From Olivibacter domesticus (GTDB taxonomy: Bacteria; Bacteroidota; Bacteroidia; Sphingobacteriales; Sphingobacteriaceae), in NCBI RefSeq assembly GCF_900109575.1, contig NZ_FOAF01000003.1, positions 186,001 through 250,000 of the forward strand: a stretch of DNA of 64,000 nucleotides, given 5' to 3'. The translations under genes and the position numbers were made by a program. The notes beneath the pieces were generated by a model. The model ran no database searches and was not told where the DNA came from. It worked only from the letters and a program-made list of their open reading frames with translations. Numbering within the stretch: the first letter of the stretch is position 1; each line of letters starts with the position of its first letter. Below, one piece after another: positions 26,320-36,104 of the stretch.

Positions 26320-26345
26320 CGGTTGACGAAGTCAATCGCCAACCG
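26320..26345 (+). promoter_or_regulatory. Hairpin in the fecR-susC junction of module 2
   Basis: CGGTTG (26320-26325) can pair with CAACCG (26340-26345), and inside it TTGAC (26323-26327) with GTCAA (26331-26335) around a GAA loop. The two stems exclude one another, so they could form alternative structures in the leader before susC. Confidence 0.35.
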
Positions 26346-26495
26346 ATAAAATAGATGGCATACCTTGGAACGCTTGCCATCGCAAAAATAGCAATGATGT
26401 TAAACGCAAAGCTACTTTTTAACAGTAAAGATAGGAATTCGCGTGGTTTGCAAACCTATTTTTTACTAATAGAGAGTGGCGCTACTACTAATTTA

Positions 26496-29400
26496 ATGAA
26501 AATTGATAAATGCTACTTTAAACAAGCAATGAAAATATCTTCGGTTATCATACTTAATATGCTGGTGATCACGCAATTGCTTTCTGCCGAAGGGGCAGTG
26601 GCACAATTGCTAAAGAAGCAAGTGAGTCTTCGCCTTGCCGGAGATAATGCATGGTCGGTTGTACAGCGACTGGAAAAAAAAGCAATACGATTTGCGTATA
26701 ACGCCGAACAGCTTGGTCTAGGCAAGATTGAAGTACCCGACCATTCATTTGAGGAGGCAAGTGTAGAGCAGATTTTGCAATATATGTTAAAACAAACAGA
26801 TGTAAGTTACACAGAAGCGAATGGTTTTATCATACTGAATAAGAAACAACAGGCTGTTAAATTGCTGGGAAAAGTAACAGACGAAGAGGGACAACCAGTG
26901 GTCGATGCAACTTTAGTCGCAGGAAATCGGAGTGCGATGACTGATCAGAATGGAGACTTTGCACTGTCTTTGCAACCTGGGACATATAAGCTGACTGTTA
27001 ATCACCTCGCCTTTGAAACGGTAAGTAGGGAGATAATATTGGAAGCTGGAAAAAATCTGGTAATGAACCTGATGCTGAAGGGAAAAGTGGGTGAACTAAG
27101 TGAGGTAGTGGTTACAGCTTTAGGTATCAAACGCGAAGAGAAGGCGCTTGGTTATTCTACCACGACGGTGAAAGGTGAACAACTAACGAATGCGTTATCA
27201 GGTAACTGGATGGATGCTCTTTCGGGTAAGGTGGCCGGACTGAACCTAATGCGATCCAATGCAGGACCCGTAGGGTCCACAAAAATTATCTTGCGTGGAG
27301 AAAATAACCTTACGGGAGAAAATGAGGCCCTAATTGTGGTGGATGGGGTGGTTATTAACAATGGATCGGGGCGTCGGTCGGCTAATGGATCGGATGCTGT
27401 TTACGGCACAGGTAGCGATAATATGCCTGTGGATTATGGGTCTGGGATGGATGATATCAATCCAGAGGATGTGGAGAGCATTACGGTATTGAAAGGGCCA
27501 GGGGCTGCGGCGTTATATGGTCAACGCGCAGCAAATGGAGCCGTGGTAATTACTACCAAATCGGGTAGCCGTAAAGTAAAAGGGCTCGGCATTACCTTCA
27601 ATTCAAATACGTCTCTTGAAAGTGTAAACCGCTGGCCAGATCTTCAGTACGAATACGGACAGGGCTTGGGAGGGGCAGCCTACTATTCTTATGGAACTTC
27701 TGTGGATGGTGCTAGTACCAGCGGTACAAGTTCTGCCTATGGACCCAAATTTGATGGGCAATATTTTTTTCAATATGATCCTGAAAAACAAGCTGTGGGC
27801 AGTGAGCGCACGCTATGGCAACCGCACGAAAACATTAAGAGTTTCTTTGAAACCGGTAAGACTTTTACAAACAGTGTAACGATTGACGGTGGTACAGAGC
27901 GCACATCTGCGCGCTTTTCTGCCACTAATGTGCAGAATTCGTGGATTACCCCGAATACAGGATATAAGCGTAATACTTTTGCTTTATCTGTAAATTCGAA
28001 GGTAAGCGATAAGTTGAGTATCAGTTCAAAGATCAATTATAATAACCGCTGGAGCGATAACTTACCAGGAGCAGGCTATGGTAACCAGTCGCTCATGTAT
28101 TGGTTTATCTTTTGGCAACCCAATGCGGATTTGAATTGGTTGAAAAACTACTGGGTAAATGGCAAGGAAAATTTAGAGATTAAATATCCTTACAGTACGT
28201 ATCCTGAAAATCCTTATGCCGTTTCTTATGAGTTTATCAACAGCAATAACCGTCATAGCTTTACTGGAAATGCGCAGGCAGCTTATCAGTTCGATAAACA
28301 TTTTAATGTGCAGCTGCGTGCCTCACTTGACTTTGCGAATGAAAACCGCGCGCAGAACCGTCCCTATGATGCGGGATCTAGACTTCCGGAGGGAAGCCAC
28401 CGTACACAGCAACTTTTTTCGAAAGAATCATCAGCCGATTTCTTGTTTCGGTATAATGCAGCATCAAAAGGGCCGGTGGATTTTAGTGCCACTTTGGGTG
28501 GTAGTACCCTTCAAAATGAATATAGAAGGGAATCGCTCAGCTCTGATGGCTTGAGCTACCCAGGTGTTTTTAACCATAATAATTCGAAGTACGGTGTAAA
28601 AACGAACCAAGTGATTGATCGTTTTGAAATCAACAGTTTTTATGGCTTGTTAACGAGCTCTTATCGGGATTATCTATTTTTAGATGTTACGGGTCGTATC
28701 GATTGGACCAGTACGCTCGCTACACCACAGTTCCCGAATAAGAGCAAAGGGTTCTTTTATCCTTCGGTGAATGGAAGTTTTGTATTGTCGGAGTTCTTTG
28801 ATCTACCAAGGGTCATCAGCTTTGCTAAGTTAAGAGCCTCTTTTGCAGAGGTAGGATCGGGGGTGCAACGACCTTATCAAACACAGTTTGTATATACTTC
28901 TCCCAATAGCCTCATCGGTGGGTCGCTCGCGAATCCAACAACATTAGTGAATCCTTATATTGAACCCTTGCGTACGCGATCGATCGAATTTGGTACAGAT
29001 GTTCGTTTGTTCGATAGCCGCTTGAATGTGGATGTCGCTGTTTATAAAGGTAATACTTTTAACCAACACCTTTACCGCGTTATCGATGCGGCATCGGGCT
29101 ACCGTAATTACTTAATGAATATTGGTGAAGTGAGTAACCGTGGATTGGAAGTAGCAATTAACACAAAGCAGGTTGACAACAAAGACGGATTTAGCTGGTC
29201 TTCCATGATCACCTTTAGCATGAACAAAAACCGCATCGAGCAATTAGCAGATAGCTCCTTAGTGTTGCAGCAGCGCTCGGTTGGTTCTGGCCAACTGGTA
29301 GCATATGAGGGCGGCAGCATGGGAGATCTTTATGGTATCGGTTATCTAAGAGCGCCGGATGGGCAGGTAGTTTACGACGAAAATACGGGTTATGCCCGGC

Positions 29401-29972
29401 TTACGAACAATGTTGTTTATTTGGGAAATACTATCCCGAAAGGAAAAATAAGCTTTGGAAATACATTCTCCTATCGAAACCTACGGCTGAACGTGCTTTT
29501 CGATGCGCAATGGGGTGCCGTGGCGCATTCCCTGACGCATTATAAGCTTGCTGAACAGGGTAAGACTAAAAACACCCTTCCAGGTCGTTATAGCGGCATT
29601 ATCGGTAAAGGTGTGATCCAAAATGCAGACGGGTCTTATCGGCCAAATGATGTGATTGCAACAAATATTGATGAATATTATCGATCGCATTACGGTGCAG
29701 ATAACGCCGAGGGAAGTACCTATTCTACAAATTTTATAAAATTCCGAGAGGCGCGGCTCGACTATACACTGTCTACCAAGATCGTATCGCGATGGGGATT
29801 GCAACGGGTTACACTGGGCCTATACGGGCGAAACCTCTTTATTTGGAGTAAATGGCCTGGTTTTGATCCGGAATTCGGCACGCTCGATGGCGCAGACATT
29901 GTAAAAGGGTTTGAGATTGCCCAGTTTCCTTCTACCAGGACTTACGGATTTAACTTGATTGTTGGCTTCTAA
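26496..29972 (+). CDS. SusC/RagA-type TonB-dependent transporter with STN domain (module 2)
   Basis: 1158 residues from the ATG at 26496, chosen because the signal peptide (about 12-36, MKISSVIILNMLVITQLLS) follows shortly; an in-frame ATG at 26355 would add 47 residues without signal character. STN domain about 43-118, carboxypeptidase-like regulatory domain about 122-197 (LLGKVTDEEGQPVVDATLV), then LSEVVVTALGI (201-211), plug (LKGPGAAALYGQRAANGAVVITTKSG) and barrel. The SEVVVTALGI form differs from the DEVVVVGYG form of modules 1 and 4. SusD follows after 12 bp. Substrate unknown. Confidence 0.95.
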   Translation: MKIDKCYFKQAMKISSVIILNMLVITQLLSAEGAVAQLLKKQVSLRLAGDNAWSVVQRLEKKAIRFAYNAEQLGLGKIEVPDHSFEEASVEQILQYMLKQTDVSYTEANGFIILNKKQQAVKLLGKVTDEEGQPVVDATLVAGNRSAMTDQNGDFALSLQPGTYKLTVNHLAFETVSREIILEAGKNLVMNLMLKGKVGELSEVVVTALGIKREEKALGYSTTTVKGEQLTNALSGNWMDALSGKVAGLNLMRSNAGPVGSTKIILRGENNLTGENEALIVVDGVVINNGSGRRSANGSDAVYGTGSDNMPVDYGSGMDDINPEDVESITVLKGPGAAALYGQRAANGAVVITTKSGSRKVKGLGITFNSNTSLESVNRWPDLQYEYGQGLGGAAYYSYGTSVDGASTSGTSSAYGPKFDGQYFFQYDPEKQAVGSERTLWQPHENIKSFFETGKTFTNSVTIDGGTERTSARFSATNVQNSWITPNTGYKRNTFALSVNSKVSDKLSISSKINYNNRWSDNLPGAGYGNQSLMYWFIFWQPNADLNWLKNYWVNGKENLEIKYPYSTYPENPYAVSYEFINSNNRHSFTGNAQAAYQFDKHFNVQLRASLDFANENRAQNRPYDAGSRLPEGSHRTQQLFSKESSADFLFRYNAASKGPVDFSATLGGSTLQNEYRRESLSSDGLSYPGVFNHNNSKYGVKTNQVIDRFEINSFYGLLTSSYRDYLFLDVTGRIDWTSTLATPQFPNKSKGFFYPSVNGSFVLSEFFDLPRVISFAKLRASFAEVGSGVQRPYQTQFVYTSPNSLIGGSLANPTTLVNPYIEPLRTRSIEFGTDVRLFDSRLNVDVAVYKGNTFNQHLYRVIDAASGYRNYLMNIGEVSNRGLEVAINTKQVDNKDGFSWSSMITFSMNKNRIEQLADSSLVLQQRSVGSGQLVAYEGGSMGDLYGIGYLRAPDGQVVYDENTGYARLTNNVVYLGNTIPKGKISFGNTFSYRNLRLNVLFDAQWGAVAHSLTHYKLAEQGKTKNTLPGRYSGIIGKGVIQNADGSYRPNDVIATNIDEYYRSHYGADNAEGSTYSTNFIKFREARLDYTLSTKIVSRWGLQRVTLGLYGRNLFIWSKWPGFDPEFGTLDGADIVKGFEIAQFPSTRTYGFNLIVGF

Positions 29973-29984
29973 AGCTTTAAGCAT

Positions 29985-31502
29985 ATGAACAAATATATTA
30001 TATATGGGTTATTCTTTCTTGCTTCCGTCCTTTTTGCTTCTTGCGATAAAGGGTTTGAGGAATTGAATACAGACCCAACGAAAACAACAAATGCCTATCC
30101 TTACCAATTTATGGCGAATGGGCTTATTAGCTCGGTGGAGTATAATATGTCGCGCAACCGCACATTTAATAATGAGTTGATGCAGGTAACGGTGGCTATT
30201 GGCGATGGCGATGGGAGAGTATTTCGCTATGATTTTCGACGAAGCTGGGCAGATTATTTATGGAACGGGCACTATACGCAATTAACCAATTATAAGGATA
30301 TGTATGCCAAGGCCGTGGATCAAATTAATTTTAATCGATCATACCAGGGTATTTCCTTGATTTTACAGACGTGGACTTACTCCATCCTTACGGATACCTA
30401 TGGTGACATTCCCTATACGCAATCGAATATGGGACGTGATTCGTTGATTCTCGAACCAATCTTCGATGCTCAACGGGATATTTACTTGGACATGTTTGCG
30501 AAGCTGGATTCTGCGAATACCTTGCTGAGTGGCGGGGATGCTATTGAGGCAGTACACGATCCAGTTTATGCAGGCAATGTGAGTCAATGGCGAAAATTTT
30601 GCAATTCACTCTACTTACGTTTGTTGCTGCGCATATCTCATAAGACTGACGTGCAGGATATCGTTTTACCAAAAATACAAGAGATCTTGACAAATACGTC
30701 CAAATACCCTGTATTTGCAAGCAACGATGATTCTGCCATTTTGCGGTGGACGGGTGAAGGAGCTTATATATCGCCGTACATGACTACACGTGCACAAGAT
30801 TTCCGGGCAACAGCTATTTGCAGCTTCTTTATAGACTTTCTCCGCGATACAAATGATCCGCGCATTAATATCCCTGAGTATGGTACATCAGGTATCAACC
30901 GTTTGGGAATCGCACCCGTATCGGGTAATTTCGTTGGCGTACCTTCGGGTTACGCGGCTGGTTCTGAAGACTATACGAAAATGTCCTATTTTTATTCTTA
31001 CGATCAGAATAGCGGCGTGAATAGCTTGCAAACCGAGCCTATGACGGGGATGATCATGAATTATGCTGAACTGCAGTTTATAAAGGCGGAGGCAGTGCTT
31101 CGTGGCTGGATAGAGGGCTCTGTGGAAGATTATTTTTATAGTGGGGCTGAGAGCAGTATTAAGCAGTGGGTTCCAGCATGGGATGTGCCCATTAGAACCC
31201 ACTTAGCAGCATCGGACGTGCAGTGGAATGAGGCAAGCGATTTTGAGGAAAAATTGGCACGTATCCATCAACAAAAATATTATGCACTGTTTTTAGTAGA
31301 TCTGCAGCAGTGGTTTGAATATAGGCGTACGGGTTATCCGGTGTTACCTAAAGGAAATGGATTGGTAAATAACGCCGAAATGCCGGCGCGCCTATATTAC
31401 CCGGTATATGTACAGTCGTCAAATCCGACGAATTACAAGCTAGCCCTTGCACAGCAAGGACCTGATGAAATCAATACGAGAGTCTGGTGGCAAAAACCAT
31501 AA
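29985..31502 (+). CDS. SusD/RagB-family lipoprotein, SusD-like type 2 (module 2)
   Basis: 505 residues with lipobox ASC (Cys20). The sequence begins CDKGFEELNTDPTKTTNAYPYQFM and includes ILTDTYGDIPYTQSNMG, QWRKFCNSLYLRLLLRISHK and the C-terminal NYAELQFIKAEAVLRGW and QQKYYALFLVDLQQWFEYRRTGYPVLP. These are features of the SusD/RagB-like 2 family rather than the classical RagB fold of modules 1 and 4. It should be the surface lid of the SusC above. An unrelated lipoprotein gene begins 4 bp downstream. Confidence 0.94.
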   Translation: MNKYIIYGLFFLASVLFASCDKGFEELNTDPTKTTNAYPYQFMANGLISSVEYNMSRNRTFNNELMQVTVAIGDGDGRVFRYDFRRSWADYLWNGHYTQLTNYKDMYAKAVDQINFNRSYQGISLILQTWTYSILTDTYGDIPYTQSNMGRDSLILEPIFDAQRDIYLDMFAKLDSANTLLSGGDAIEAVHDPVYAGNVSQWRKFCNSLYLRLLLRISHKTDVQDIVLPKIQEILTNTSKYPVFASNDDSAILRWTGEGAYISPYMTTRAQDFRATAICSFFIDFLRDTNDPRINIPEYGTSGINRLGIAPVSGNFVGVPSGYAAGSEDYTKMSYFYSYDQNSGVNSLQTEPMTGMIMNYAELQFIKAEAVLRGWIEGSVEDYFYSGAESSIKQWVPAWDVPIRTHLAASDVQWNEASDFEEKLARIHQQKYYALFLVDLQQWFEYRRTGYPVLPKGNGLVNNAEMPARLYYPVYVQSSNPTNYKLALAQQGPDEINTRVWWQKP

Positions 31503-31506
31503 AAAC

Positions 31507-33039
31507 ATGAAGAAAACGATCAAAAAATTAATAAGAATGCTAACCATGGCTATGTTGCTTTCGGCATGTGCCAAAACAAATTATCCTGGAGGGGATGTGA
31601 GTCCTTATGTTGGCATTTATGATGTGCGTACTTTGTATAAGGACCACCCGATAACATTGACAGCGGAATCGTTGGGAGGCTCCAGCCAGATCACAGGTTG
31701 GGTCATTTCCGATCACCGGGGAGGTAATCTTCCTGATGGTCTGCTCATCGTGCAAGATAAGCGTCGTTTAGACTTTCAAAGGGGGATAGCAATCCCCATT
31801 GGTAGTGCGGCAACGGATTACTTACCTGGAGATTCGGTGGTGATCGATGTTCTTGGAGCAAAGTTGGAACGGGTGGATGGTATATTGCAATTAACGGGTA
31901 TAGGTACTGATAAGATAATGCGGGTTGCAAATGGCCTTCCTACGCCTGCTCGGCTTGTAACGATTGATCAAATATTGCAAAGACCTAATGACTATGAAAG
32001 CACCTTAGTGGCTATTGTAAAAGGGGGCTTCAACCCAATGCCGCAACCGGGCGAAACCTTGGGGGGTATTAGAACCATCAATGATGGATTTGGTAATCTA
32101 TCTATTGAGACGGATGCCAGCGCCGCTTTTGCGGGGCAAACACTTTATAAAATGGCCAATTATTTTGGTGTAATTTTTAACCATGTAAGCGATAGCGGTA
32201 CATTGGTGCCTTATCATAAACCCCGGAGAAAGGAGGATATTGTGCCTTTGCTATCGGAATACGCAGTTCCAAAAGTAATCATCTCTGGGTTTGCGAGCGA
32301 CCCACGGGGAACAGATGCTAATAATGAATATATTCAGTTATTGGTAACTGAAGATATCGATTTTTCGGTGACACCCTTTTCACTGGTTACTACCAACAAT
32401 GCAAACGCCTCGACTCCTACAGGGTTTCCCGCAAATGGATGGGCCACAGGCGGTGTGCGTACGTACAAGTTCAACCTTAACACAGGTATTGCGCGAAAGG
32501 GTACCTATTTTTATGTTGGTGGCACAAATAAGCGCATAAACAGCACCAACTCAACGGTGATTGCGGAAGCTAATTGGATTACCTCGTACGCATACAATAC
32601 CAATCCTGGGTTCGATTACGGAAATGCCACCACCAATCTATTGGCAAATTCAGGTAATGCATCTGGTATTGCGGTATTTGAGGGGACGGATGTTACGAAA
32701 GAATCTGTTCCAGTTGATGTCATTTTTGTTGGTACAGGAGGAAGCCTTTTCAATGGCTCAAATATAGGTTACCGTATTACAAATACGGATTGGTATGATA
32801 TCATCAATCCGGTTGATATGAAAGAGCAGCCTTTTTATAGGGCCGGTACAAATGTGAAAGCCCTAACCTATCACACACCGTCCGACGCGGGGTATTTCTA
32901 TATGCTTGGAGGGGAGTATAATCTTTCACTCGGTAGATGGACGAAGGCACGTACGCAAGGAAGTTTCTTGATGACAAAAGAAACACAGCTGGCAGAAATA
33001 GAAGGGGAAACGGCCACAAAGTTAATGGAAAATGAATAA
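31507..33039 (+). CDS. DUF5689-domain surface lipoprotein (module 2)
   Basis: 510 residues from the ATG at 31507, which directly precedes a lipoprotein signal (lipobox LSAC, Cys21); an upstream in-frame ATG at 31447 lies inside the SusD gene and is rejected. The N-terminal half (about 30-230) matches DUF5689 (ITLTAESLGGSSQITGWVISDHRGGN, LPGDSVVIDVLGAKLERVDGILQLTG). The C-terminal half (about 255-490) has GFASDPRGTDANNEYIQLLVTEDIDF and recalls a lamin-tail-like beta domain. Genes of this type commonly end SusCD operons and are thought to act as extra surface binding proteins. The ligand is unknown. Confidence 0.85.
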   Translation: MKKTIKKLIRMLTMAMLLSACAKTNYPGGDVSPYVGIYDVRTLYKDHPITLTAESLGGSSQITGWVISDHRGGNLPDGLLIVQDKRRLDFQRGIAIPIGSAATDYLPGDSVVIDVLGAKLERVDGILQLTGIGTDKIMRVANGLPTPARLVTIDQILQRPNDYESTLVAIVKGGFNPMPQPGETLGGIRTINDGFGNLSIETDASAAFAGQTLYKMANYFGVIFNHVSDSGTLVPYHKPRRKEDIVPLLSEYAVPKVIISGFASDPRGTDANNEYIQLLVTEDIDFSVTPFSLVTTNNANASTPTGFPANGWATGGVRTYKFNLNTGIARKGTYFYVGGTNKRINSTNSTVIAEANWITSYAYNTNPGFDYGNATTNLLANSGNASGIAVFEGTDVTKESVPVDVIFVGTGGSLFNGSNIGYRITNTDWYDIINPVDMKEQPFYRAGTNVKALTYHTPSDAGYFYMLGGEYNLSLGRWTKARTQGSFLMTKETQLAEIEGETATKLMENE

Positions 33040-33060
33040 AAAATAGCTGGAATAATCCGT

Positions 33061-33098
33061 AGAGGGTGTTCGAAATCACGACTTTTCGGACACCCTCT
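33061..33098. terminator. Bidirectional hairpin terminator at the end of module 2
   Basis: AGAGGGTGTTCGAAA (33061-33075) pairs with TTTCGGACACCCTCT (33084-33098), 15 bp with one G-U. It separates the DUF5689 gene from the convergent hotdog-like gene and probably serves both. Confidence 0.75.
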
Positions 33099-33127
33099 AA
33101 CTCTAAATTCGGTTCGTTTGCTTTGGC

Positions 33128-34075
33128 CTAACGTATAACATCGATAATTGCTGTTACATCTCCAACACTTTTTCCGGTATCTGTTTGAGCGGTACACCGG
33201 AGTTTAAAGGGCTGCTGTGTGTAATTTTCCTGTATAACGTGTAAAAAAATGGTCTCTTCTGCGAAGGCGTGATTGTCGGCGAGTAAGGTGAATTCTCTAA
33301 CCTTTATATGGGTCTTACTATTAGTTGTGTGATGAATAAGGTGGACGCAAAGGTCAAGAAGTGCTCCCAGCAATATCGCTATTGGCAGGGCCGGGTGATT
33401 AAGAAAGTGCCCGGAATCATATGCAGAAACTTTTCCTAAGAAGGCCTTAGCACCATTTTTTGATAATTGTATATCGGAGAGCTGATTCTTCTTTGTAAAT
33501 GGATTTTCAGTAGCCGGAAAGAAGGGTTGATAGGTATTGGCGAAAAGCTCCGCAAAAACAGCAGAGGGAATGACCTGAAAACTAATATCAATCCCACAAA
33601 TGAGATCATCTTCTCCATCAAGAATGTAAGCTCTAATTGTTGCGATTTCCTTTTCGAAGGATATACACTCAGCAACCAAGATCAGCTCTTTACTTGTTGA
33701 ATAGGTTTTGTGGGAAACCCGCTTAAAAGCACCTTTGCGAGCGAGATAGTAGTGCTTTGATTTAATGGGGTTCACCATCGCACAAGATACGGAACCAAGT
33801 GTGGCGAGGTGTCGGTAAGCTTCGGCGGATGCAATTGGATTAACTTCTTTTCCAATCGGATGTTCGGGAGAGATTTTGGCAGTGACAACACTTTCTGAAT
33901 GTAAACATACATCCATTAAGGCATAGTAAGGTAAATGGACGTCTATCAGATCAAAGATTTCGGTTTGATTCAAGCACCTACCACCGTTTTCAGATTGAAG
34001 CAAATGGAGCTGTTTTGAATAGGTAAGGGCTAATGATTTATGCATAATTGTTGCTATTGCCTCCATGATTAACAT
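33128..34075 (-). CDS. Probable double-hotdog thioester dehydratase-like protein
   Basis: 315 residues, no signal peptide. The centre and C-terminal half contain a FabA/FabZ-like element: VSAYDSGHFLNHPALPIAILLGALLDL (about 215-240), where the GHFxxHPALP core resembles the catalytic GHFPxxPxxPG loop of hotdog dehydratases. The N-terminal half looks like a second, diverged hotdog unit (KISPEHPIGKEVNPIASAEAYRHLATLGSVS). Related proteins process acyl-ACP thioesters in fatty acid, aryl polyene and polyketide pathways, but no other such gene is near. An in-frame alternative ATG is at 34066. Fold call moderate; reaction unknown. Confidence 0.5.
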   Translation of the reverse strand: MLIMEAIATIMHKSLALTYSKQLHLLQSENGGRCLNQTEIFDLIDVHLPYYALMDVCLHSESVVTAKISPEHPIGKEVNPIASAEAYRHLATLGSVSCAMVNPIKSKHYYLARKGAFKRVSHKTYSTSKELILVAECISFEKEIATIRAYILDGEDDLICGIDISFQVIPSAVFAELFANTYQPFFPATENPFTKKNQLSDIQLSKNGAKAFLGKVSAYDSGHFLNHPALPIAILLGALLDLCVHLIHHTTNSKTHIKVREFTLLADNHAFAEETIFLHVIQENYTQQPFKLRCTAQTDTGKSVGDVTAIIDVIR

Positions 34076-34531
34076 AAATGATAAATACAGTGCTTTAAAG
34101 ACATCTAGACATTATGTATTTATTTATGTTCCACAAGAAAGTAAATATTTAATTGTGCGTAAAAAAAGTTACACCAAAAGTGGTTTGGCTTACACTAAAG
34201 TGTTAAATAGACATTAATATAGCGCATGGCTCCTGTTTAACTAATCGCTTCATATAATCTTTTGGCTGTTTCGCACTTCATATTTGCTGCTTGGGTTACT
34301 TTGTATGGCCAGCTAGATATAGCTTCTATTACCTTTGGGAATATCAATGTTTAATAGATGGACGCACTACTTATTATTATAATCAGTCTTTTTTCCGCCG
34401 GTATAGTGAGCAGGTTGGAGAATGACGAACGATAACCCTAAAGAAATTTAGGGATGTAAAAGAAATTGTATCCGAATGGTGATATTTGACCGAATGGATA
34501 CTATCTTAGCCATTGTTTAAAACGATGGTAT
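34076..34531. other. Divergent intergenic region with a 21-bp-spaced direct repeat
   Basis: 456 bp between the hotdog-like gene (minus) and the TonB-like gene (plus), with no ORF. It contains the repeated motif TTACACCAAAAGTG (34169-34182) and TTACACTAAAGTG (34190-34202), whose starts are 21 bp apart. Apart from that nothing definite was seen. Confidence 0.5.
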
Positions 34532-35521
34532 ATGAACATTTTTACTTCCCGCCTTCTCGCAGTAACTGGGCTAACATTTTTTTTGAGTCTTTTTGCCCAG
34601 CCTATTCTTGCGCAAAATCAGATTGTTACTTACCTAAACAAAAATAAATACATTGTAGCAGAGAAGGATAGTGCAGTATATATACGCATTTTAACGCCTG
34701 ACGGGAAACCGGAAGCGCCTTATAGTTTAACGGAACAATATAAAACCGGGGAGATATATCGTAAAGGAACAGCCCGTTTTAGTCATGATAGAATGACATT
34801 AATAGGTTTAGTAACGACCTATCAACCTGATGGTAAAAAAATAAGTGAGGAATATTATAAAGAGGGTGCGCAGGAAGGTTCTTGCCGATACTATTATAAA
34901 AATGGGAATTTAAAATCAGAGATACTGGTATCTGAGCAGGTAAAAAGCGGAAACCTCAAAATGGGTGCGCCTTCCAGGAAACTATTGTCGTTTTATGATT
35001 CACTTGGAACGCAATTGGTAAAAAATGGAAATGGGTATGTACATGAGGTCAATGATGACGGAGATAGTGAAGAGGGAGAATATAAGGATGGTTACAAAGA
35101 AGGCAATTGGAAAGGCACATTTCTGAAAAAAAAATATAGGTATACAGAACGCTACGAACAGTGCAGACTATTGGAAGGGACAAGCATTGACTCAACAGGA
35201 AAAGAGGTACATTACAGCAAAGTAGAAGAACGACCAGAATATCCCGGTGGGATGCAGAACTTATACCGATTCATTGGGATGAATTACAGATACCCACGAC
35301 AAGCATATCAACAAGGAGCTTCCGGCGCGGTTATACTAAGCTTCATCGTGGATACGTTGGGTAAGCCAGCAGAAATAACGATATTGCAGGATGCCGGACA
35401 TGGTACTGGCGAAGAAGGTGTACGTGTGCTACGTGGTAGCCCCAAATGGGTGCCAGGAAAATTACGTGGAATTCCTGTTAGGGTATCCCATTCCGTTCCT
35501 ATCCATTTGAATCTACAGTAA
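34532..35521 (+). CDS. Secreted protein with TonB C-terminal domain and MORN/YwqK-like repeats
   Basis: 329 residues. Signal peptide at 1-27 (ending FAQPILAQ). Residues about 85-210 contain MORN/YwqK-like repeats (EEYYKEGAQEGSCRYYYKNGNLKSE, EGEYKDGYKEGNWKG). The C-terminal 90 residues are a TonB C-terminal domain: EYPGGMQNLYRFIGMNYRYPRQAYQQGASGAVILSFIVDTLGKPAEI and SPKWVPGKLRGIPVRV. Unlike true TonB it has no N-terminal membrane anchor or Pro-rich linker, so it is a secreted TonB-like protein common in Bacteroidota, not an energy transducer for the SusC proteins. A GNAT gene follows after 8 bp. Confidence 0.85.
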   Translation: MNIFTSRLLAVTGLTFFLSLFAQPILAQNQIVTYLNKNKYIVAEKDSAVYIRILTPDGKPEAPYSLTEQYKTGEIYRKGTARFSHDRMTLIGLVTTYQPDGKKISEEYYKEGAQEGSCRYYYKNGNLKSEILVSEQVKSGNLKMGAPSRKLLSFYDSLGTQLVKNGNGYVHEVNDDGDSEEGEYKDGYKEGNWKGTFLKKKYRYTERYEQCRLLEGTSIDSTGKEVHYSKVEERPEYPGGMQNLYRFIGMNYRYPRQAYQQGASGAVILSFIVDTLGKPAEITILQDAGHGTGEEGVRVLRGSPKWVPGKLRGIPVRVSHSVPIHLNLQ

Positions 35522-35529
35522 AAAAATAT

Positions 35530-36048
35530 ATGTCCAGCGAATTTACTTTACGAAAAGCGACAAACGAAGATCAAGATAGAATCTGGGAGATTCTTCAACA
35601 GGCTATCAAACTAAGAAAACAAGATGGAAGCAGTCAATGGCAAGATGGCTACCCCAACGCAGGGGTAGTTCAGCAGGATATTAATCAAGGGTACGGCTAC
35701 GTGTTGCTTTCGGAAGGTCAAATTTTAGCATATGTGGCTGTTATTTTTGATGGCGAACCCGCTTATCAAGAACTTGAGGGAAAATGGCTCAGTAATCAGG
35801 AATATGTGGTAATACATCGACTGGCCGTAGCACAAGATATCAAAACAAAAGGAACGGCGACCTTTGTGATGAAAGAGGTCGAAACACTTGCTATTGCCCG
35901 CTGTGTCTACAGCATCAAAGTTGATACGAACTTTGATAACAAAGGGATGCTACGCATCTTTGAGAAACTGGGTTATGAGTATTGCGGGGAAGTTCATTTT
36001 CGAGGTGGGGCACGTATGGCATTTGAAAAATTATTAAACAAAAAGTGA
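35530..36048 (+). CDS. GNAT-family N-acetyltransferase
   Basis: 172 residues. The GNAT fold is visible from FTLRKATNEDQDRIWEILQQAI at strand/helix 1 through the acetyl-CoA-binding segment IHRLAVAQDIKTKGTATFVMKEVE (about 98-120) and the C-terminal SIKVDTNFDNKGMLRIFEKLGYEYCGEV. The A-motif R/Q-x-x-G-x-A/G is degenerate (DIKTKGTA), so activity is likely but the sequence gives no substrate. It follows the TonB-like gene by 8 bp and is probably co-transcribed with it. It ends about 100 bp before the module 3 sigma gene. Confidence 0.85.
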   Translation: MSSEFTLRKATNEDQDRIWEILQQAIKLRKQDGSSQWQDGYPNAGVVQQDINQGYGYVLLSEGQILAYVAVIFDGEPAYQELEGKWLSNQEYVVIHRLAVAQDIKTKGTATFVMKEVETLAIARCVYSIKVDTNFDNKGMLRIFEKLGYEYCGEVHFRGGARMAFEKLLNKK

Positions 36049-36104
36049 GATGAATGGTCGCAACATCAAGCTTACCAAGCCTTAAGTTTTACCTTATAAC
36101 AAGG

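Noticed and set aside
26355-26495. Earlier start for the module 2 SusC
   Set aside because: It adds 47 residues before the signal peptide, which is not usual for this family.
31447-31506. Earlier start for the DUF5689 lipoprotein
   Set aside because: It lies inside the SusD gene and precedes the lipoprotein signal by 20 residues.
34486-34509. TTG and TATCTTAG as a promoter for the TonB-like gene
   Set aside because: The spacer is only about 13 bp, too short for the usual -33/-7 arrangement.
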